From positions 2,852,001 through 2,916,000 of the forward strand of contig JAXLVA010000001.1 in NCBI GenBank assembly GCA_046329235.1: a stretch of 64,000 bases of DNA. The letters run 5' to 3'. A model generated the notes under the pieces. It did no database searches. It had not been told where the DNA came from and saw only the letters and a program-made list of their open reading frames with translations. This document shows, piece after piece, positions 1 to 8,590 of this stretch. How positions within the stretch are numbered: position 1 is the stretch's first letter; every line of letters starts with the position of its first letter. The translations under genes and the position numbers were made by a program. This DNA comes from JALONH01 sp046329235. Lineage in GTDB: Bacteria; Bacteroidota; Bacteroidia; Cytophagales; Cytophagaceae.

Positions 1-5
1 TTTTT

Positions 6-19
6 ATGATGATTGTCAT
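6..19. promoter_or_regulatory. FNR/CRP-like operator upstream of cytochrome c gene
   Basis: ATGATGATTGTCAT fits the FNR-family layout TGAT-N4-(A/G)TCA. Nearly the same 14-mer occurs at 3600-3613 and 15450-15463, each time in front of a redox gene. A possible -7 element (TAATTTAG, 60-67) places the box centre about 60 bp before the inferred transcription start, the usual position for an activator of this family. The regulator is not in the window. Confidence 0.55.
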
Positions 20-80
20 TTTATAAAAAAATATTAATTGGTTCTTTTGTAGCATGGTCTAATTTAGTAAAGAATCCATC

Positions 81-626
81 ATGAACACACAACATTCTTA
101 TTACAAGTTATTATTACTATTAGCTTTATTTTCAGGCTTTTTTACTTCCTTTGGACAGGAGGTAAATGAGGGTGAAAAGTTATTTAAAACCAATTGCAAA
201 TCATGTCATAGCATAGGCAAGGGCAAAGTTGTAGGTCCTGATTTAAAAGATGTTGCCAATAGAAGATCGGAAGAATGGCTTATCAAATTCATAAAAAATC
301 CAGGCGACATGATTGCTTCCGATGCCGATGCCAAAAAGCTATTTGAAGAGTATGATCCAGTGATTATGCCTAATCACTCTGCCTTAACAGATCAAGAAAT
401 AGGCTCCATATTAACTTTTATAAAAACAGCCGGGGAGGCTCCTGTAGTGGAGGCAAAAGTACCAACAACAAGTCAGGCTACCAGTTCTTCAGAGGATAGT
501 AATGGTAGTGGCTCTACTTCTAAAGTGGATAGTGTATTGACAGTAATCATTTTTGTATTGTTGGGTGGATGTCTAACACTAGTATCCATGCTAATCTATC
601 TAATTTTTAAATTAAAAAAATCATGA
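81..626 (+). CDS. Membrane-anchored class I cytochrome c
   Basis: A mono-heme c-type cytochrome exported to the periplasm, probably an electron carrier. Residues 1-25 form a Sec signal peptide ending at SFG/QE. The heme site CKSCH (residues 39-43) is followed by GPDL and by a methionine-containing loop (VIMPNHS) that could supply the axial Met. Residues 120-145 are a Ser/Thr linker, and 150-178 a C-terminal transmembrane helix, so the heme domain is tethered. It is a paralogue of the cytochrome at 14867-15367: both share GP-L--V--RR-EW and I-NP. The ATG at 81 lies shortly after a possible promoter. An FNR-like box upstream suggests expression under low oxygen or NO. Partner and redox potential are unknown. 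Confidence 0.85.
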   Translation: MNTQHSYYKLLLLLALFSGFFTSFGQEVNEGEKLFKTNCKSCHSIGKGKVVGPDLKDVANRRSEEWLIKFIKNPGDMIASDADAKKLFEEYDPVIMPNHSALTDQEIGSILTFIKTAGEAPVVEAKVPTTSQATSSSEDSNGSGSTSKVDSVLTVIIFVLLGGCLTLVSMLIYLIFKLKKS

Positions 627-644
627 TTAAAAAATTAGATCCAA

Positions 645-1577
645 ATGAGTCTTGTCAGCCAAATAGCATCTCTTAAAAAGAAGAAGAATGCTGTTATTCT
701 AGCCCACTATTATCAACGACCAGAAATTCAAGTAATAGCCGATTACGTGGGTGATAGTTTAGGGCTAGCTTATCAAGCAGCCAAAACAGATGCCGATATC
801 ATTGTATTTGCGGGAGTAACTTTCATGGCAGAAACCGCCAAAATTATTTCTCCCAACAAAAAAGTATTATTACCCGACTTAGAAGCGGGATGCTCATTGG
901 CCGATTATTGTCCGCCGGAATTGTTTGAAAAGTTCATATCCCAATATCCTAATCACTTAGTTGTTACATATGTAAATTGTCAAGCTGAAATTAAGGCTAT
1001 GAGCGATATTGTATGTACTTCTGCCAATGCATTAAAAATAATTAACTCTATACCCAAATCACAACCTATCGTATTTGCTCCAGACAAACACTTGGGGAAA
1101 TATTTAATAGAAAAATCCGGGCGCGATTTAGTCCTATGGAATGGAAGCTGCATTGTTCACGAAACGTTTTCGGAAGAGAAAATTCTATCCTTAAAAAAGG
1201 AACATCCGGGCTCTAAAATCATAGCCCATCCGGAATGTGCAGAAGTAGTGATTATGATTGCTGACTTTATCGGATCTACCAGTGAATTGATAAAATATGC
1301 TACGACGGACAGTTGTGAAACGTTCGTCGTAGTAACAGAAGTGGGAATATTACACGAAATGTCAAAAGCGGTGCCGAATAAAAAACTTATTCCGGCTCCA
1401 CCTTCCTTTTATACCTCTTGCAATTGCGGCGAATGTCCCTATATGAAAATGAATTCCCTGGAAAAGATATTAGAATGTCTACGCCATGAAAAAAATGAAA
1501 TCACCGTGGATAGTCAAATAGCTCAAAAGGCATTGAAAGCTATAGATAAAATGTTTGAACTTACACTAGCACCATGA
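645..1577 (+). CDS. nadA: Quinolinate synthase NadA
   Basis: Condenses iminoaspartate (made by NadB) with dihydroxyacetone phosphate to quinolinate, the first committed steps of de novo NAD synthesis in the cytosol. At 310 aa the length is normal. The N-terminal AHYYQRPEIQ motif (residues 20-29) and GDSLGLA are characteristic. Expected [4Fe-4S] ligands are C83, C169 and one of C259/C261/C264 (in SCNCGECPYM). The stop overlaps the nadB start by 4 bp (ATGA), indicating translational coupling. It begins 18 bp after the cytochrome gene, so it may share that transcript. Confidence 0.96.
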   Translation: MSLVSQIASLKKKKNAVILAHYYQRPEIQVIADYVGDSLGLAYQAAKTDADIIVFAGVTFMAETAKIISPNKKVLLPDLEAGCSLADYCPPELFEKFISQYPNHLVVTYVNCQAEIKAMSDIVCTSANALKIINSIPKSQPIVFAPDKHLGKYLIEKSGRDLVLWNGSCIVHETFSEEKILSLKKEHPGSKIIAHPECAEVVIMIADFIGSTSELIKYATTDSCETFVVVTEVGILHEMSKAVPNKKLIPAPPSFYTSCNCGECPYMKMNSLEKILECLRHEKNEITVDSQIAQKALKAIDKMFELTLAP

Positions 1578-3097
1578 CCGTACACTATGATTATACCGTT
1601 GTAGGATCAGGTATTGCTGGTTTGACATACGCAATAAAAATCGGCCAAGCTTTGCCTCACAAAAAAATCTGTATCTTAACTAAAAACGATACATTAGAGA
1701 GCAATACACGTTATGCCCAAGGAGGTATTGCTGCGGTTTTATCTAACATAAAAGAAGATTTGTTTTTTCATTACCTAGATACCATTGTAGCCGGAGATTA
1801 TTTAAACGATTTATCTATCGTTGAATTAACAGTGGAATCAGCAGCAGAGCGTATCCAAGAAATTATTTCCTGGGGAGTTTCTTTTGACAAAAATAAACAT
1901 AATGAATTTGAATTATGTTTAGAGGGAGGGCATTCCTATAAACGAATCTTACACCACAAAGACTTAACAGGATTAGAAATTCAATCCGTGTTGTTAAAAC
2001 TCATTCACAAACTTCCTAACATAAGTGTCTATACTCACTGTTTTGCCAAAGACCTCATCTTAAAAAACAATCAAGTATGTAGTGGTGTAGAGTGTATAGA
2101 TATGCGAACAGAAGAAGCTTTTGATATCATGTCAAACAAAATTATTCTCTCGACCGGAGGGATAGGTCAGGTATATCAAAGTACAACCAATTCAGTCGTA
2201 GCTACCGGTGACGGCATAGCTATGGCTAAACGAGCAGGGGCTACTATCGAAAATATGGAATTTGTTCAATTTCATCCTACAGCACTTTTTGATACCAACG
2301 AAAATCCATCTTTCTTAATTTCAGAAGCGGTAAGAGGTGCCGGTGCTGTTTTAGTAAACAAAAATCGTGTGCCGTTTATGCAAAAATATTCGGCGCTAAA
2401 TTCCCTAGCTCCACGTGATGTGGTAGCAAGAGCTATCGAATTGGAAATGAAACGAGAAAATACGGACTGTGTTTATCTCGATTGTTCGACCATTTCAGAA
2501 AACAATTTCAAATGCCACTTCCCTACTATTTATCATAAGTGTATCGAAATAGGCATTCACCCAATCAAAGATTTAATACCGGTATCTCCTGCTGCGCATT
2601 ATTTATGCGGGGGTATTAAAACAAACAAATGGGGACAAACTTCTATTAGCCATCTGTATGCTCTTGGTGAATGTGCCTCCACCGGATTACATGGAGCTAA
2701 TAGACTAGCTTCCAATTCGCTTTTGGAAGCTCTTGTTTTTGCACATCAAGCCTATATTCATACAGTTTCTACCACCAACAAAAAATCTTCTCTGCAAGAA
2801 ATAAAGATCTTTTCTACATCAAAAAAAACATTGCCGACTCGTGATCCTCAATACAAAAAGTTAAAAAAGTTAATTAATCAAATCATGAAAGAGCATGCAG
2901 GAATTATTAGAAGTCATCACTCCATATGTATAGGACTTAAAAAATTGGAGGCGCTAGAGATTTTGATTACTGTATTAAAACCTTCCTTTTATAAAATTGA
3001 ATTGTTCAACTTATTAACCGTTTCTAAATTAATATTAGAATTTTCTCAAAACAGAACACAAAACAAAGGACTATACTATAATACTGATTTAGTTTAA
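1574..3097 (+). CDS. nadB: L-aspartate oxidase NadB
   Basis: A flavoprotein oxidising L-aspartate to iminoaspartate, the substrate of NadA. It uses oxygen or, anaerobically, fumarate. The FAD-binding Rossmann motif VVGSGIAGL is at residues 9-17. RYAQGGIAA (about 46-54), the substrate-loop histidines, and the GLHGANRLASNSLLE motif near residue 375 are typical of the succinate dehydrogenase/fumarate reductase flavoprotein family. At 507 aa it is of normal length. Coupled to nadA by an ATGA overlap. Its stop lies 16 bp from the convergent queD stop, with no obvious terminator between. Confidence 0.96.
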   Translation: MTVHYDYTVVGSGIAGLTYAIKIGQALPHKKICILTKNDTLESNTRYAQGGIAAVLSNIKEDLFFHYLDTIVAGDYLNDLSIVELTVESAAERIQEIISWGVSFDKNKHNEFELCLEGGHSYKRILHHKDLTGLEIQSVLLKLIHKLPNISVYTHCFAKDLILKNNQVCSGVECIDMRTEEAFDIMSNKIILSTGGIGQVYQSTTNSVVATGDGIAMAKRAGATIENMEFVQFHPTALFDTNENPSFLISEAVRGAGAVLVNKNRVPFMQKYSALNSLAPRDVVARAIELEMKRENTDCVYLDCSTISENNFKCHFPTIYHKCIEIGIHPIKDLIPVSPAAHYLCGGIKTNKWGQTSISHLYALGECASTGLHGANRLASNSLLEALVFAHQAYIHTVSTTNKKSSLQEIKIFSTSKKTLPTRDPQYKKLKKLINQIMKEHAGIIRSHHSICIGLKKLEALEILITVLKPSFYKIELFNLLTVSKLILEFSQNRTQNKGLYYNTDLV

Positions 3098-3113
3098 GGA
3101 CTATTACATTCAC

Positions 3114-3563
3114 TCAATTATTGTCTTCTATACACCATTCACAAAACGAAGTTGCTGTTTCCCCTAATTTTAGTTTAGCTAATGTAAGCGTTGCCGGTAA
3201 CTCTTTAGATATTCGTTTCGCAAAAAGAAGGGTTAAATTTTCACACGTTGGCTGAAAGGGAACTATACATATTTTTTCAGTAAATAATCTCAACTTTTCT
3301 ATATTCTCATCTAGAACTAACTGATTTAGGACCAACGCATGATCAAATGGTTCTATAATGTTTTTATGAATGATATTTTTTAATTCAGAAAAATCCATGA
3401 CCATACCATCTTTGGGGTGATAGGCTTCTTCTTTGGGAGAGCCTAGTATCGTAACTTCTAAATAATAAGAGTGTCCATGAATATTTTTACATAATCCGTC
3501 ATGATTAAACAGTTGGTGAGCCATCTCAATTGTAAATAGCTTAACGATTCTAATTTTATTCAT
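3114..3563 (-). CDS. queD: 6-pyruvoyl-tetrahydropterin synthase / QueD family protein
   Basis: Likely 6-carboxy-5,6,7,8-tetrahydropterin synthase, the second step of queuosine/7-deazapurine synthesis. The family also includes pterin synthases. With the ATG at 3563 the protein has 149 aa. Zn ligands H16 (EMAHQL), H29 and H31 (HGH) and a candidate catalytic Cys25 (GLCKNIHGH) are visible. The C-terminal PTCENLT motif and a Cys near the end fit the family. A longer TTG start at 3572 is possible but not preferred. The FNR-like box at 3600-3613 is only 37 bp upstream on this strand, but it may serve the opposite gene. No other queuosine genes are nearby. Confidence 0.85.
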   Translation of the reverse strand: MNKIRIVKLFTIEMAHQLFNHDGLCKNIHGHSYYLEVTILGSPKEEAYHPKDGMVMDFSELKNIIHKNIIEPFDHALVLNQLVLDENIEKLRLFTEKICIVPFQPTCENLTLLFAKRISKELPATLTLAKLKLGETATSFCEWCIEDNN

Positions 3564-3599
3564 AATAGTCAAAACTAGGTTTCAAAATACCGCATCACA

Positions 3600-3613
3600 A
3601 TGATTCTTGTCAC
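3600..3613. promoter_or_regulatory. FNR/CRP-like operator between queD and the flavoprotein gene
   Basis: ATGATTCTTGTCAC is identical over its first 13 bases to the box before the nos operon. It lies in the divergent gap between the queD-like gene and the nitronate-monooxygenase-like gene. The latter is the more likely target because of its redox function. Confidence 0.5.
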
Positions 3614-3644
3614 TTTTCACTATCTAATACAGAAATAATTTGTT

Positions 3645-3674
3645 ATAATAAAGGATGTTTTTATCCTTTATTAT
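3645..3674 (+). promoter_or_regulatory. Leader hairpin upstream of flavoprotein gene
   Basis: Perfect 12-bp arms (ATAATAAAGGAT at 3645-3656, ATCCTTTATTAT at 3663-3674) with a 6-nt T-rich loop. It sits between the FNR-like box and the ATG at 3740. It could be an operator dyad or a 5'UTR hairpin. There is no T-tract typical of a terminator. Confidence 0.4.
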
Positions 3675-3739
3675 TATCTTGCAAGAGTATCATTTGTATC
3701 ACAAAAGATTTCGACTACTATCAAAGAATAATACATTAC

Positions 3740-5140
3740 ATGAAAGAAATTAAAAAAATAATACTATCAGGAATGCCTGTATGGCCTATCATTGAAGGCG
3801 GAAAAGGTATTGGCGTAAGCAACGGAGATACCGCCGGAGCATTTGCTGCCGCCGGAGCCGTGGGAACTATTTCAGGAGTATGCCCACCCATGTTTGATGT
3901 CAGTGGAAAAATGATTCCAACTATATTTAGTGGACAAACAAGATTTGAACGACATAAAGAAACTATACTTCACTCCATTGAAGGAAGTATTCGCGAAATT
4001 AAAAAAGCATATAAAATTTCAGAAGGAAAAGGGCGATTGCACTTAAACGTGCTTTGGGGTGTAGCTGGAGCAGAAGAAATCATCGAGTCCGTTTTGTCTG
4101 AAACGAAAGGGATGTTACACGGTATTACCTGTGGAGCCGGTATGCCTTACCGTTTAGGTGCTGTGGCCAAAAAATTTAATGTTTACTATTACCCTATCGT
4201 CTCTTCAGCCAGAGCCTTTTCAGCCTTATGGTCTAGAGCATACAAAGAGGTAGCCGACTACTTAGGTGGCATAGTCTATGAAGATCCATGGAAGGCCGGT
4301 GGTCACAACGGACTCAGCAACAAAGAAAATCCATTAGTCCCAGAATCTGCTTACGAAAGAGTTTCATTAATCAGAGAAACCATTAAAAAACAAGGGCTGG
4401 TTGATACACCTATCATAATGGCCGGTGGTGTATGGAATTTGCAACAATATGAAGATTGGTTGGATAACGCTGAGATTGGCCCTGTCGCTTTTCAAATAGG
4501 AACAAGAAGTTTGCTTACTAAAGAGAGTCCCATCTCCGAACAATGGAAACAAAAGTTAGCCTCCTTAAAAAAAGGAGATATTATTCTAAACAATTACAGC
4601 TCTACAGGATTTTACTCTTCTGCTATTAAAAATGAATTCTTAACAGAATTAGAAGAGAGATCCGGCAGACAAATCCCTTTCTCAACAGAAGAAACAGAGG
4701 CCTTCTCCGTTCCTTTTGAAAAGAAAGGAACGGAACAATTATATATCTCCGAAGAAAGCAAAGGGAAAGCACAACAATGGATTATGGAAGGTTATACCAA
4801 ACCATTAATCACTCCCGAGTCTACAGCTGTTTTTGTAACAAAAGAAAAAGCTTCGGAGATCAAAAAAGATCAACGAGACTGTAAGGGCTGTTTAGTAGCC
4901 TGCAAGTTCAGTAGTTGGTCTATTGATCCAACCAGAAACTACACTACTGGCATTCCTGCCGACCCAAGAAGCTTCTGCATTTTCAAAACACTTCAAAATA
5001 TTGTTTGCGGTAGCGACATGGAAAAAGAGCTAGCCTTCTCTGGTCATAACAGCTATAAATTCGCATTAGATCCAATGTACTCCAACGGATACGTACCAAG
5101 TATAAAAGAACTCATACAACAAATGTTACAAGGCAAGTAA
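3740..5140 (+). CDS. Nitronate monooxygenase / 2-nitropropane dioxygenase-like flavoprotein
   Basis: A TIM-barrel FMN enzyme of the nitronate monooxygenase family, 466 aa. Visible features are an N-terminal barrel with glycine-rich phosphate-binding segments (GVSNGDTAGAFAAAG, residues 25-39), HGITCGAGMP, a GGHNG loop and IIMAGGVW. The C-terminal extension of about 100 residues has a cysteine cluster, CKGCLVACKF (about 383-392), absent from minimal family members, which may bind metal or be redox-active. Its position between an FNR-like box and the NO-stress operon suggests a role in nitrogen-oxide or nitro-compound metabolism. That is inference; the true substrate is unknown. Confidence 0.75.
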   Translation: MKEIKKIILSGMPVWPIIEGGKGIGVSNGDTAGAFAAAGAVGTISGVCPPMFDVSGKMIPTIFSGQTRFERHKETILHSIEGSIREIKKAYKISEGKGRLHLNVLWGVAGAEEIIESVLSETKGMLHGITCGAGMPYRLGAVAKKFNVYYYPIVSSARAFSALWSRAYKEVADYLGGIVYEDPWKAGGHNGLSNKENPLVPESAYERVSLIRETIKKQGLVDTPIIMAGGVWNLQQYEDWLDNAEIGPVAFQIGTRSLLTKESPISEQWKQKLASLKKGDIILNNYSSTGFYSSAIKNEFLTELEERSGRQIPFSTEETEAFSVPFEKKGTEQLYISEESKGKAQQWIMEGYTKPLITPESTAVFVTKEKASEIKKDQRDCKGCLVACKFSSWSIDPTRNYTTGIPADPRSFCIFKTLQNIVCGSDMEKELAFSGHNSYKFALDPMYSNGYVPSIKELIQQMLQGK

Positions 5141-5184
5141 CAGCCATTATCGTTTCTTCCTTTCCAAATAAGTTCATACTCCTT

Positions 5185-5211
5185 ACGGTTATATCACTTT
5201 GATATAACCGT
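5185..5211. promoter_or_regulatory. Long inverted repeat upstream of the ric operon (candidate operator)
   Basis: Perfect 12-bp arms, ACGGTTATATCA and TGATATAACCGT, separated by CTT. The near 11-1-11 symmetry resembles Rrf2/NsrR sites, and an Rrf2-family gene closes the downstream operon. It ends 25 bp before the ATG of ric. It could instead be a weak terminator for the preceding flavoprotein gene, but no T-run follows. Confidence 0.5.
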
Positions 5212-5236
5212 TATCTACATCTAAAATTAAAATCAC

Positions 5237-6175
5237 ATGGAAACAACATTAGACGTTCGAATCATTGAACCAAGACTTAAACATCCTACTATTTTCGAAA
5301 CCTTTGATGCCACCCCTCAAGGTAAAGCATTTTCCATCATTAATGATCATGATCCCAAGCCTCTGTATTATCAACTAATGGCAGAAAGACCCAATACCTT
5401 CTTTTGGGAATATATCAAAAATGGACCTCAAGAATGGGTGGTAAAAATCCATAAACTTAATCCTGATAATAACGAACCTTCCATAGGATCTATAGCTGCT
5501 GGCGATTATCGCAAGGCTTTAGTATTTAAAAGATTTGGTTTGGATTTTTGTTGCGGAGGAAAACAAACACTCGAAGTAGCGGCAAAGGCAAAAGGTCTTG
5601 ACAAAGAGTTAATATTAAAAGAACTAAATCAAATCGACAATAAGGTATCTGATTCATTTCAGGATTATGCCAAATGGGATATATCAGAACTTGTGGATCA
5701 CATTGTTCATCGTCATCATGGATATATAAGAGAAATAACTCCCGATATCAAAGCCATATTAAACAAAGTAGTGAAGGTCCATTCGGATACTCATCCGGAA
5801 CTTAAAGAATTACTTGAAAAATTTTTGCTGCTGGACCAAGATCTAACTAATCACATGTATAAGGAAGAAAATGTTCTGTTTCCATATATTAAAGCTCTTG
5901 CCCAGCCAGCAAATATCGACGGCATAGAAAATCCGGTGGTTCATTCTGCCATTAGAGCAATGGAAGAAGAACATGATATAGCCGGCGAATATTTAGCAGA
6001 TATTCAAATGCTCACTAATGGCTATACCGTACCGGAAGATGCCTGTGGTAGCTATCGAATGCTTTATGGTTTGTTAAATGAATATGACGATGACTTACAA
6101 CTACACATTCATTTAGAAAATAACATTTTATTCCCCAAAGCAATCAAGTTAGAATCTCAGTATTTAAAAAAATAA
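5237..6175 (+). CDS. ric: Iron-sulfur cluster repair di-iron protein (DUF2249-ScdA_N-hemerythrin fusion)
   Basis: RIC/ScdA/YtfE-type protein that repairs Fe-S clusters damaged by NO or oxidants. Three modules are visible in 312 aa: an N-terminal DUF2249-like domain (about 5-75), the ScdA_N/DUF542 segment with FGLDFCCGGKQTL (100-112), and a hemerythrin-like four-helix domain (about 150-305). The last carries His/Glu di-iron ligands such as HIVHRHH (155-161), H182, H206, EEEHD (243-247) and LHIHLE (289-294). The extra N-terminal DUF2249 is an unusual addition to the standard ScdA. First gene of an operon with 1-2 bp gaps to the next two genes. A 27-bp dyad upstream is a likely operator. Confidence 0.9.
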   Translation: METTLDVRIIEPRLKHPTIFETFDATPQGKAFSIINDHDPKPLYYQLMAERPNTFFWEYIKNGPQEWVVKIHKLNPDNNEPSIGSIAAGDYRKALVFKRFGLDFCCGGKQTLEVAAKAKGLDKELILKELNQIDNKVSDSFQDYAKWDISELVDHIVHRHHGYIREITPDIKAILNKVVKVHSDTHPELKELLEKFLLLDQDLTNHMYKEENVLFPYIKALAQPANIDGIENPVVHSAIRAMEEEHDIAGEYLADIQMLTNGYTVPEDACGSYRMLYGLLNEYDDDLQLHIHLENNILFPKAIKLESQYLKK

Positions 6176-6176
6176 A

Positions 6177-6968
6177 ATGGAAATAAGTGCTCAAACTACT
6201 ATTTCTAAGATTATAGAAGAAAACAAACAAGCTATTGATGTTATTTCTTCCATTAATCCTCATTTTAAAAAGCTAAAAAACCCAATTTTCCGCAAGCTGC
6301 TTGCATCCATGGTTACAGTGGAGCAAGCAGCTAAAATTGGGGGTGTACATAGCAGTACTATTTTAAATAGTTTAAAAGATATTGGATTTAAAATAATCAA
6401 CAACACCGTGGAAGAAGAACTCATTGAAGAGAATCAAGCGCCTTTTTATGTGGACCAAAAGAAGTTGTTCACTTTAGATGTTAGGCCCTACCTGCAAGAA
6501 GGAGAAGATCCTTTTGCCATTATCATGAAAAGTATTAAAAAAATCCCCAGTGATTATACTTTATTATTAATAAATTCTTTTGAACCTGTTCCACTGATTG
6601 CTATTCTAAAAAAACAGGGTTATGCCGCTTACGTGAAAAAAATAGACAAAGAATTATATGAAACTTATTTTTACCGCCAAGCCAGCAGTCATATAACACC
6701 TATGATTAAAAAAGATTTCTCCTTTGATGAACTCCTTCAACAATTTAATTCTAATGTAACAGAGTTAGATGTTAGAGGACTAGAAATGCCCACCCCTATG
6801 GTACTTACTCTTAATAAAATAACTGAGTTACAAAAAGGCCATAGTCTACTAGTACACCATCATAAAATTCCTATTCATCTTTTTCCCAAATTAGATGAAC
6901 TCCAGCTTCTTTATGCCTTCAAGCAAGTTCAAGATGGTGATGTATGGATACTCATAGTAAATAAATAA
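6177..6968 (+). CDS. DUF1858-DUF2249-DUF2249 protein
   Basis: Uncharacterised cytosolic protein of 263 aa with three visible modules. Residues 1-60 are a DUF1858-like helical domain (TTISKIIEENKQAIDVI... VTVEQAAKIGGV). Residues about 93-157 and 195-263 are two TusA/SirA-like DUF2249 domains, each opening with LDVR. Neither carries the CPxP cysteine used for sulfur transfer in TusA; the second has MPTP instead. It starts 1 bp after ric and ends 2 bp before the membrane protein gene, so all three are co-translated. DUF2249 recurs in Ric itself, so a docking role in Fe-S repair or NO response is plausible but inferred. Confidence 0.75.
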   Translation: MEISAQTTISKIIEENKQAIDVISSINPHFKKLKNPIFRKLLASMVTVEQAAKIGGVHSSTILNSLKDIGFKIINNTVEEELIEENQAPFYVDQKKLFTLDVRPYLQEGEDPFAIIMKSIKKIPSDYTLLLINSFEPVPLIAILKKQGYAAYVKKIDKELYETYFYRQASSHITPMIKKDFSFDELLQQFNSNVTELDVRGLEMPTPMVLTLNKITELQKGHSLLVHHHKIPIHLFPKLDELQLLYAFKQVQDGDVWILIVNK

Positions 6969-6970
6969 GT

Positions 6971-8260
6971 ATGCTTATAGGCTCCACATCCTTAAGACTG
7001 TCGCCACCAAGTTTGGTTTTCCCATTCTTTCTCCTATCCGGGATTTCTTTTTTCATAGCAGCCATAATGTTATGTATTTCATATGATCATTTTGGATTGC
7101 ATTATGCTCATCCCAAATTAATTGCTATTACTCATGTATTAATTTTAGGATTTATTACTCCTATTATTTTTGGCTCTTTATATCAAATGTTGCCTATCTT
7201 ATTTGAGGTAGAGCTTAAACATATTAAACTAGGGATGCTCTCCTTCTATAGCTTACTACTAGGTCTTATACTATTAATTCCAAATTTTTGGACTTTCAAG
7301 ATAGGGCTCTGGTTTCATGCAGGTGCATGTATCACTTTACTCGCTTTCGTTTTCTTCTCCTTTGTTTTTTTGAATCCCTTCTTGAAAAGTCCTCGCTGGT
7401 CTGTTGAGTACGATTTTATTTTTTGTTCCGTCATGTGGCTATTATTGACAGGACTAATAGGAGTGCTATTGATATTTAACTTCTCTCATTTATTTATACC
7501 TATATCCCATATAGAAATTTTAAAAATACACTCTCACATGGGAATCATAGGTTGGGTACTAGAGCTGATCATTGGTATTTCATCTAAACTTATACCCATG
7601 TTTGTAATTAGCAAAAACATTAATACAAAAAACTTAAAATATTCTTTTTATCTCATCAATATAGGGCTTGTGTTGTTTGGTGCAAGCATATACTTATCTC
7701 AAGATATTCAATGGATTTACTTGGCGATAGGTATAATTGAAGTAGGGGTATGTCTTTTCTTGTATTTTATGTATACTATTTTTTCAAAAAGATTACGTCG
7801 CACAATGGATACTAGCTTATGGATGTCATTTGGGTCCTTTGTGATTTTATTGCTGTTACTTCCCATCGCTGTTTTAGTACCTTCTTCCATCCTTCAAGAA
7901 TCCACTTTGATGTCCCTCCGAATAGTATATGGGGTATTAATTTTATTAGGGTTTTCAGGGTCGTTAATATTAGGTCAAGCTTTAAAACTGGTACCCTTCA
8001 TTGTTTGGATGTATCGATTTCAAAAGATCTCAGGGCATCAACCAACTCCTATGCCCAAAGACTTAGTCTCTGAAAAAATTTCTACATACATTCAGTATCT
8101 ATTTTGGATTGGGCTGACAGGATTAATTGTGTTCATTATGGGAAGCTTTCCCATTGGTATTCTATTGTCATCCTGCATCTTAGTTGTTTCAGCTATTTTA
8201 TTTAACATCAATATTATAAAGGCTTTAATGTACCCATTATCCCCTATCAAACATGAATGA
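6971..8260 (+). CDS. Polytopic membrane protein resembling heme-copper oxidase subunit I
   Basis: A 429-aa integral membrane protein with about 12 predicted helices and few soluble segments. Conserved-looking histidines lie in helices, as in subunit I of NO reductases and cbb3 oxidases or in NnrS-type proteins: HYAHPK, ITHVLILGF (about 55-63) and KIHSHMGIIGW (about 186-196), followed by KLIPMF and later KLVPFIVW. The usual full set of six metal-binding histidines is not evident, so it is probably not a complete oxidase. Its position inside the NO-stress operon suggests heme binding or NO handling. It overlaps the next gene by 8 bp. Confidence 0.6.
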   Translation: MLIGSTSLRLSPPSLVFPFFLLSGISFFIAAIMLCISYDHFGLHYAHPKLIAITHVLILGFITPIIFGSLYQMLPILFEVELKHIKLGMLSFYSLLLGLILLIPNFWTFKIGLWFHAGACITLLAFVFFSFVFLNPFLKSPRWSVEYDFIFCSVMWLLLTGLIGVLLIFNFSHLFIPISHIEILKIHSHMGIIGWVLELIIGISSKLIPMFVISKNINTKNLKYSFYLINIGLVLFGASIYLSQDIQWIYLAIGIIEVGVCLFLYFMYTIFSKRLRRTMDTSLWMSFGSFVILLLLLPIAVLVPSSILQESTLMSLRIVYGVLILLGFSGSLILGQALKLVPFIVWMYRFQKISGHQPTPMPKDLVSEKISTYIQYLFWIGLTGLIVFIMGSFPIGILLSSCILVVSAILFNINIIKALMYPLSPIKHE

Positions 8261-8558
8261 TTTAGAACGTATTAACCAGTTACTAAATGAGGTCTTGGAT
8301 CCGGAATTAGGCATTGGGGTTGTTGATCTTGGTTTAATTTATGAAGTGCTAATTCTAAATAATCCTTCTAAAATAAAGATTTCCATGACTTTAACTACAC
8401 CCAATTGTCCTTTATCAGAATACTTTCCGGATGCCGTTCAAAAAAAACTAGGTGCTGATTATCCCACATACTTAGTAGAAGTGGAAATCGTATGGACACC
8501 TGAATGGACGCCTAAATATATTTCAGAAAATGGTCGAAAACTTTTGGGGATGAAATAA
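8253..8558 (+). CDS. DUF59/MIP18-family metal-sulfur cluster assembly protein
   Basis: A 101-aa single-domain protein of the PaaD/SufT/MIP18 (DUF59) family, which helps mature Fe-S proteins in the cytosol. The hallmark EVLDPELGIGVVDLGLIYEV is at residues 13-32, and TLTTPNCPL gives the conserved Thr and Cys (about 46-54). It overlaps the preceding membrane-protein gene by 8 bp. In this setting it likely assists rebuilding of clusters after NO damage together with Ric. The exact client is unknown. Confidence 0.85.
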   Translation: MNDLERINQLLNEVLDPELGIGVVDLGLIYEVLILNNPSKIKISMTLTTPNCPLSEYFPDAVQKKLGADYPTYLVEVEIVWTPEWTPKYISENGRKLLGMK

Positions 8559-8590
8559 AATAAATTTACACGTACAGATGTATCAAATAT

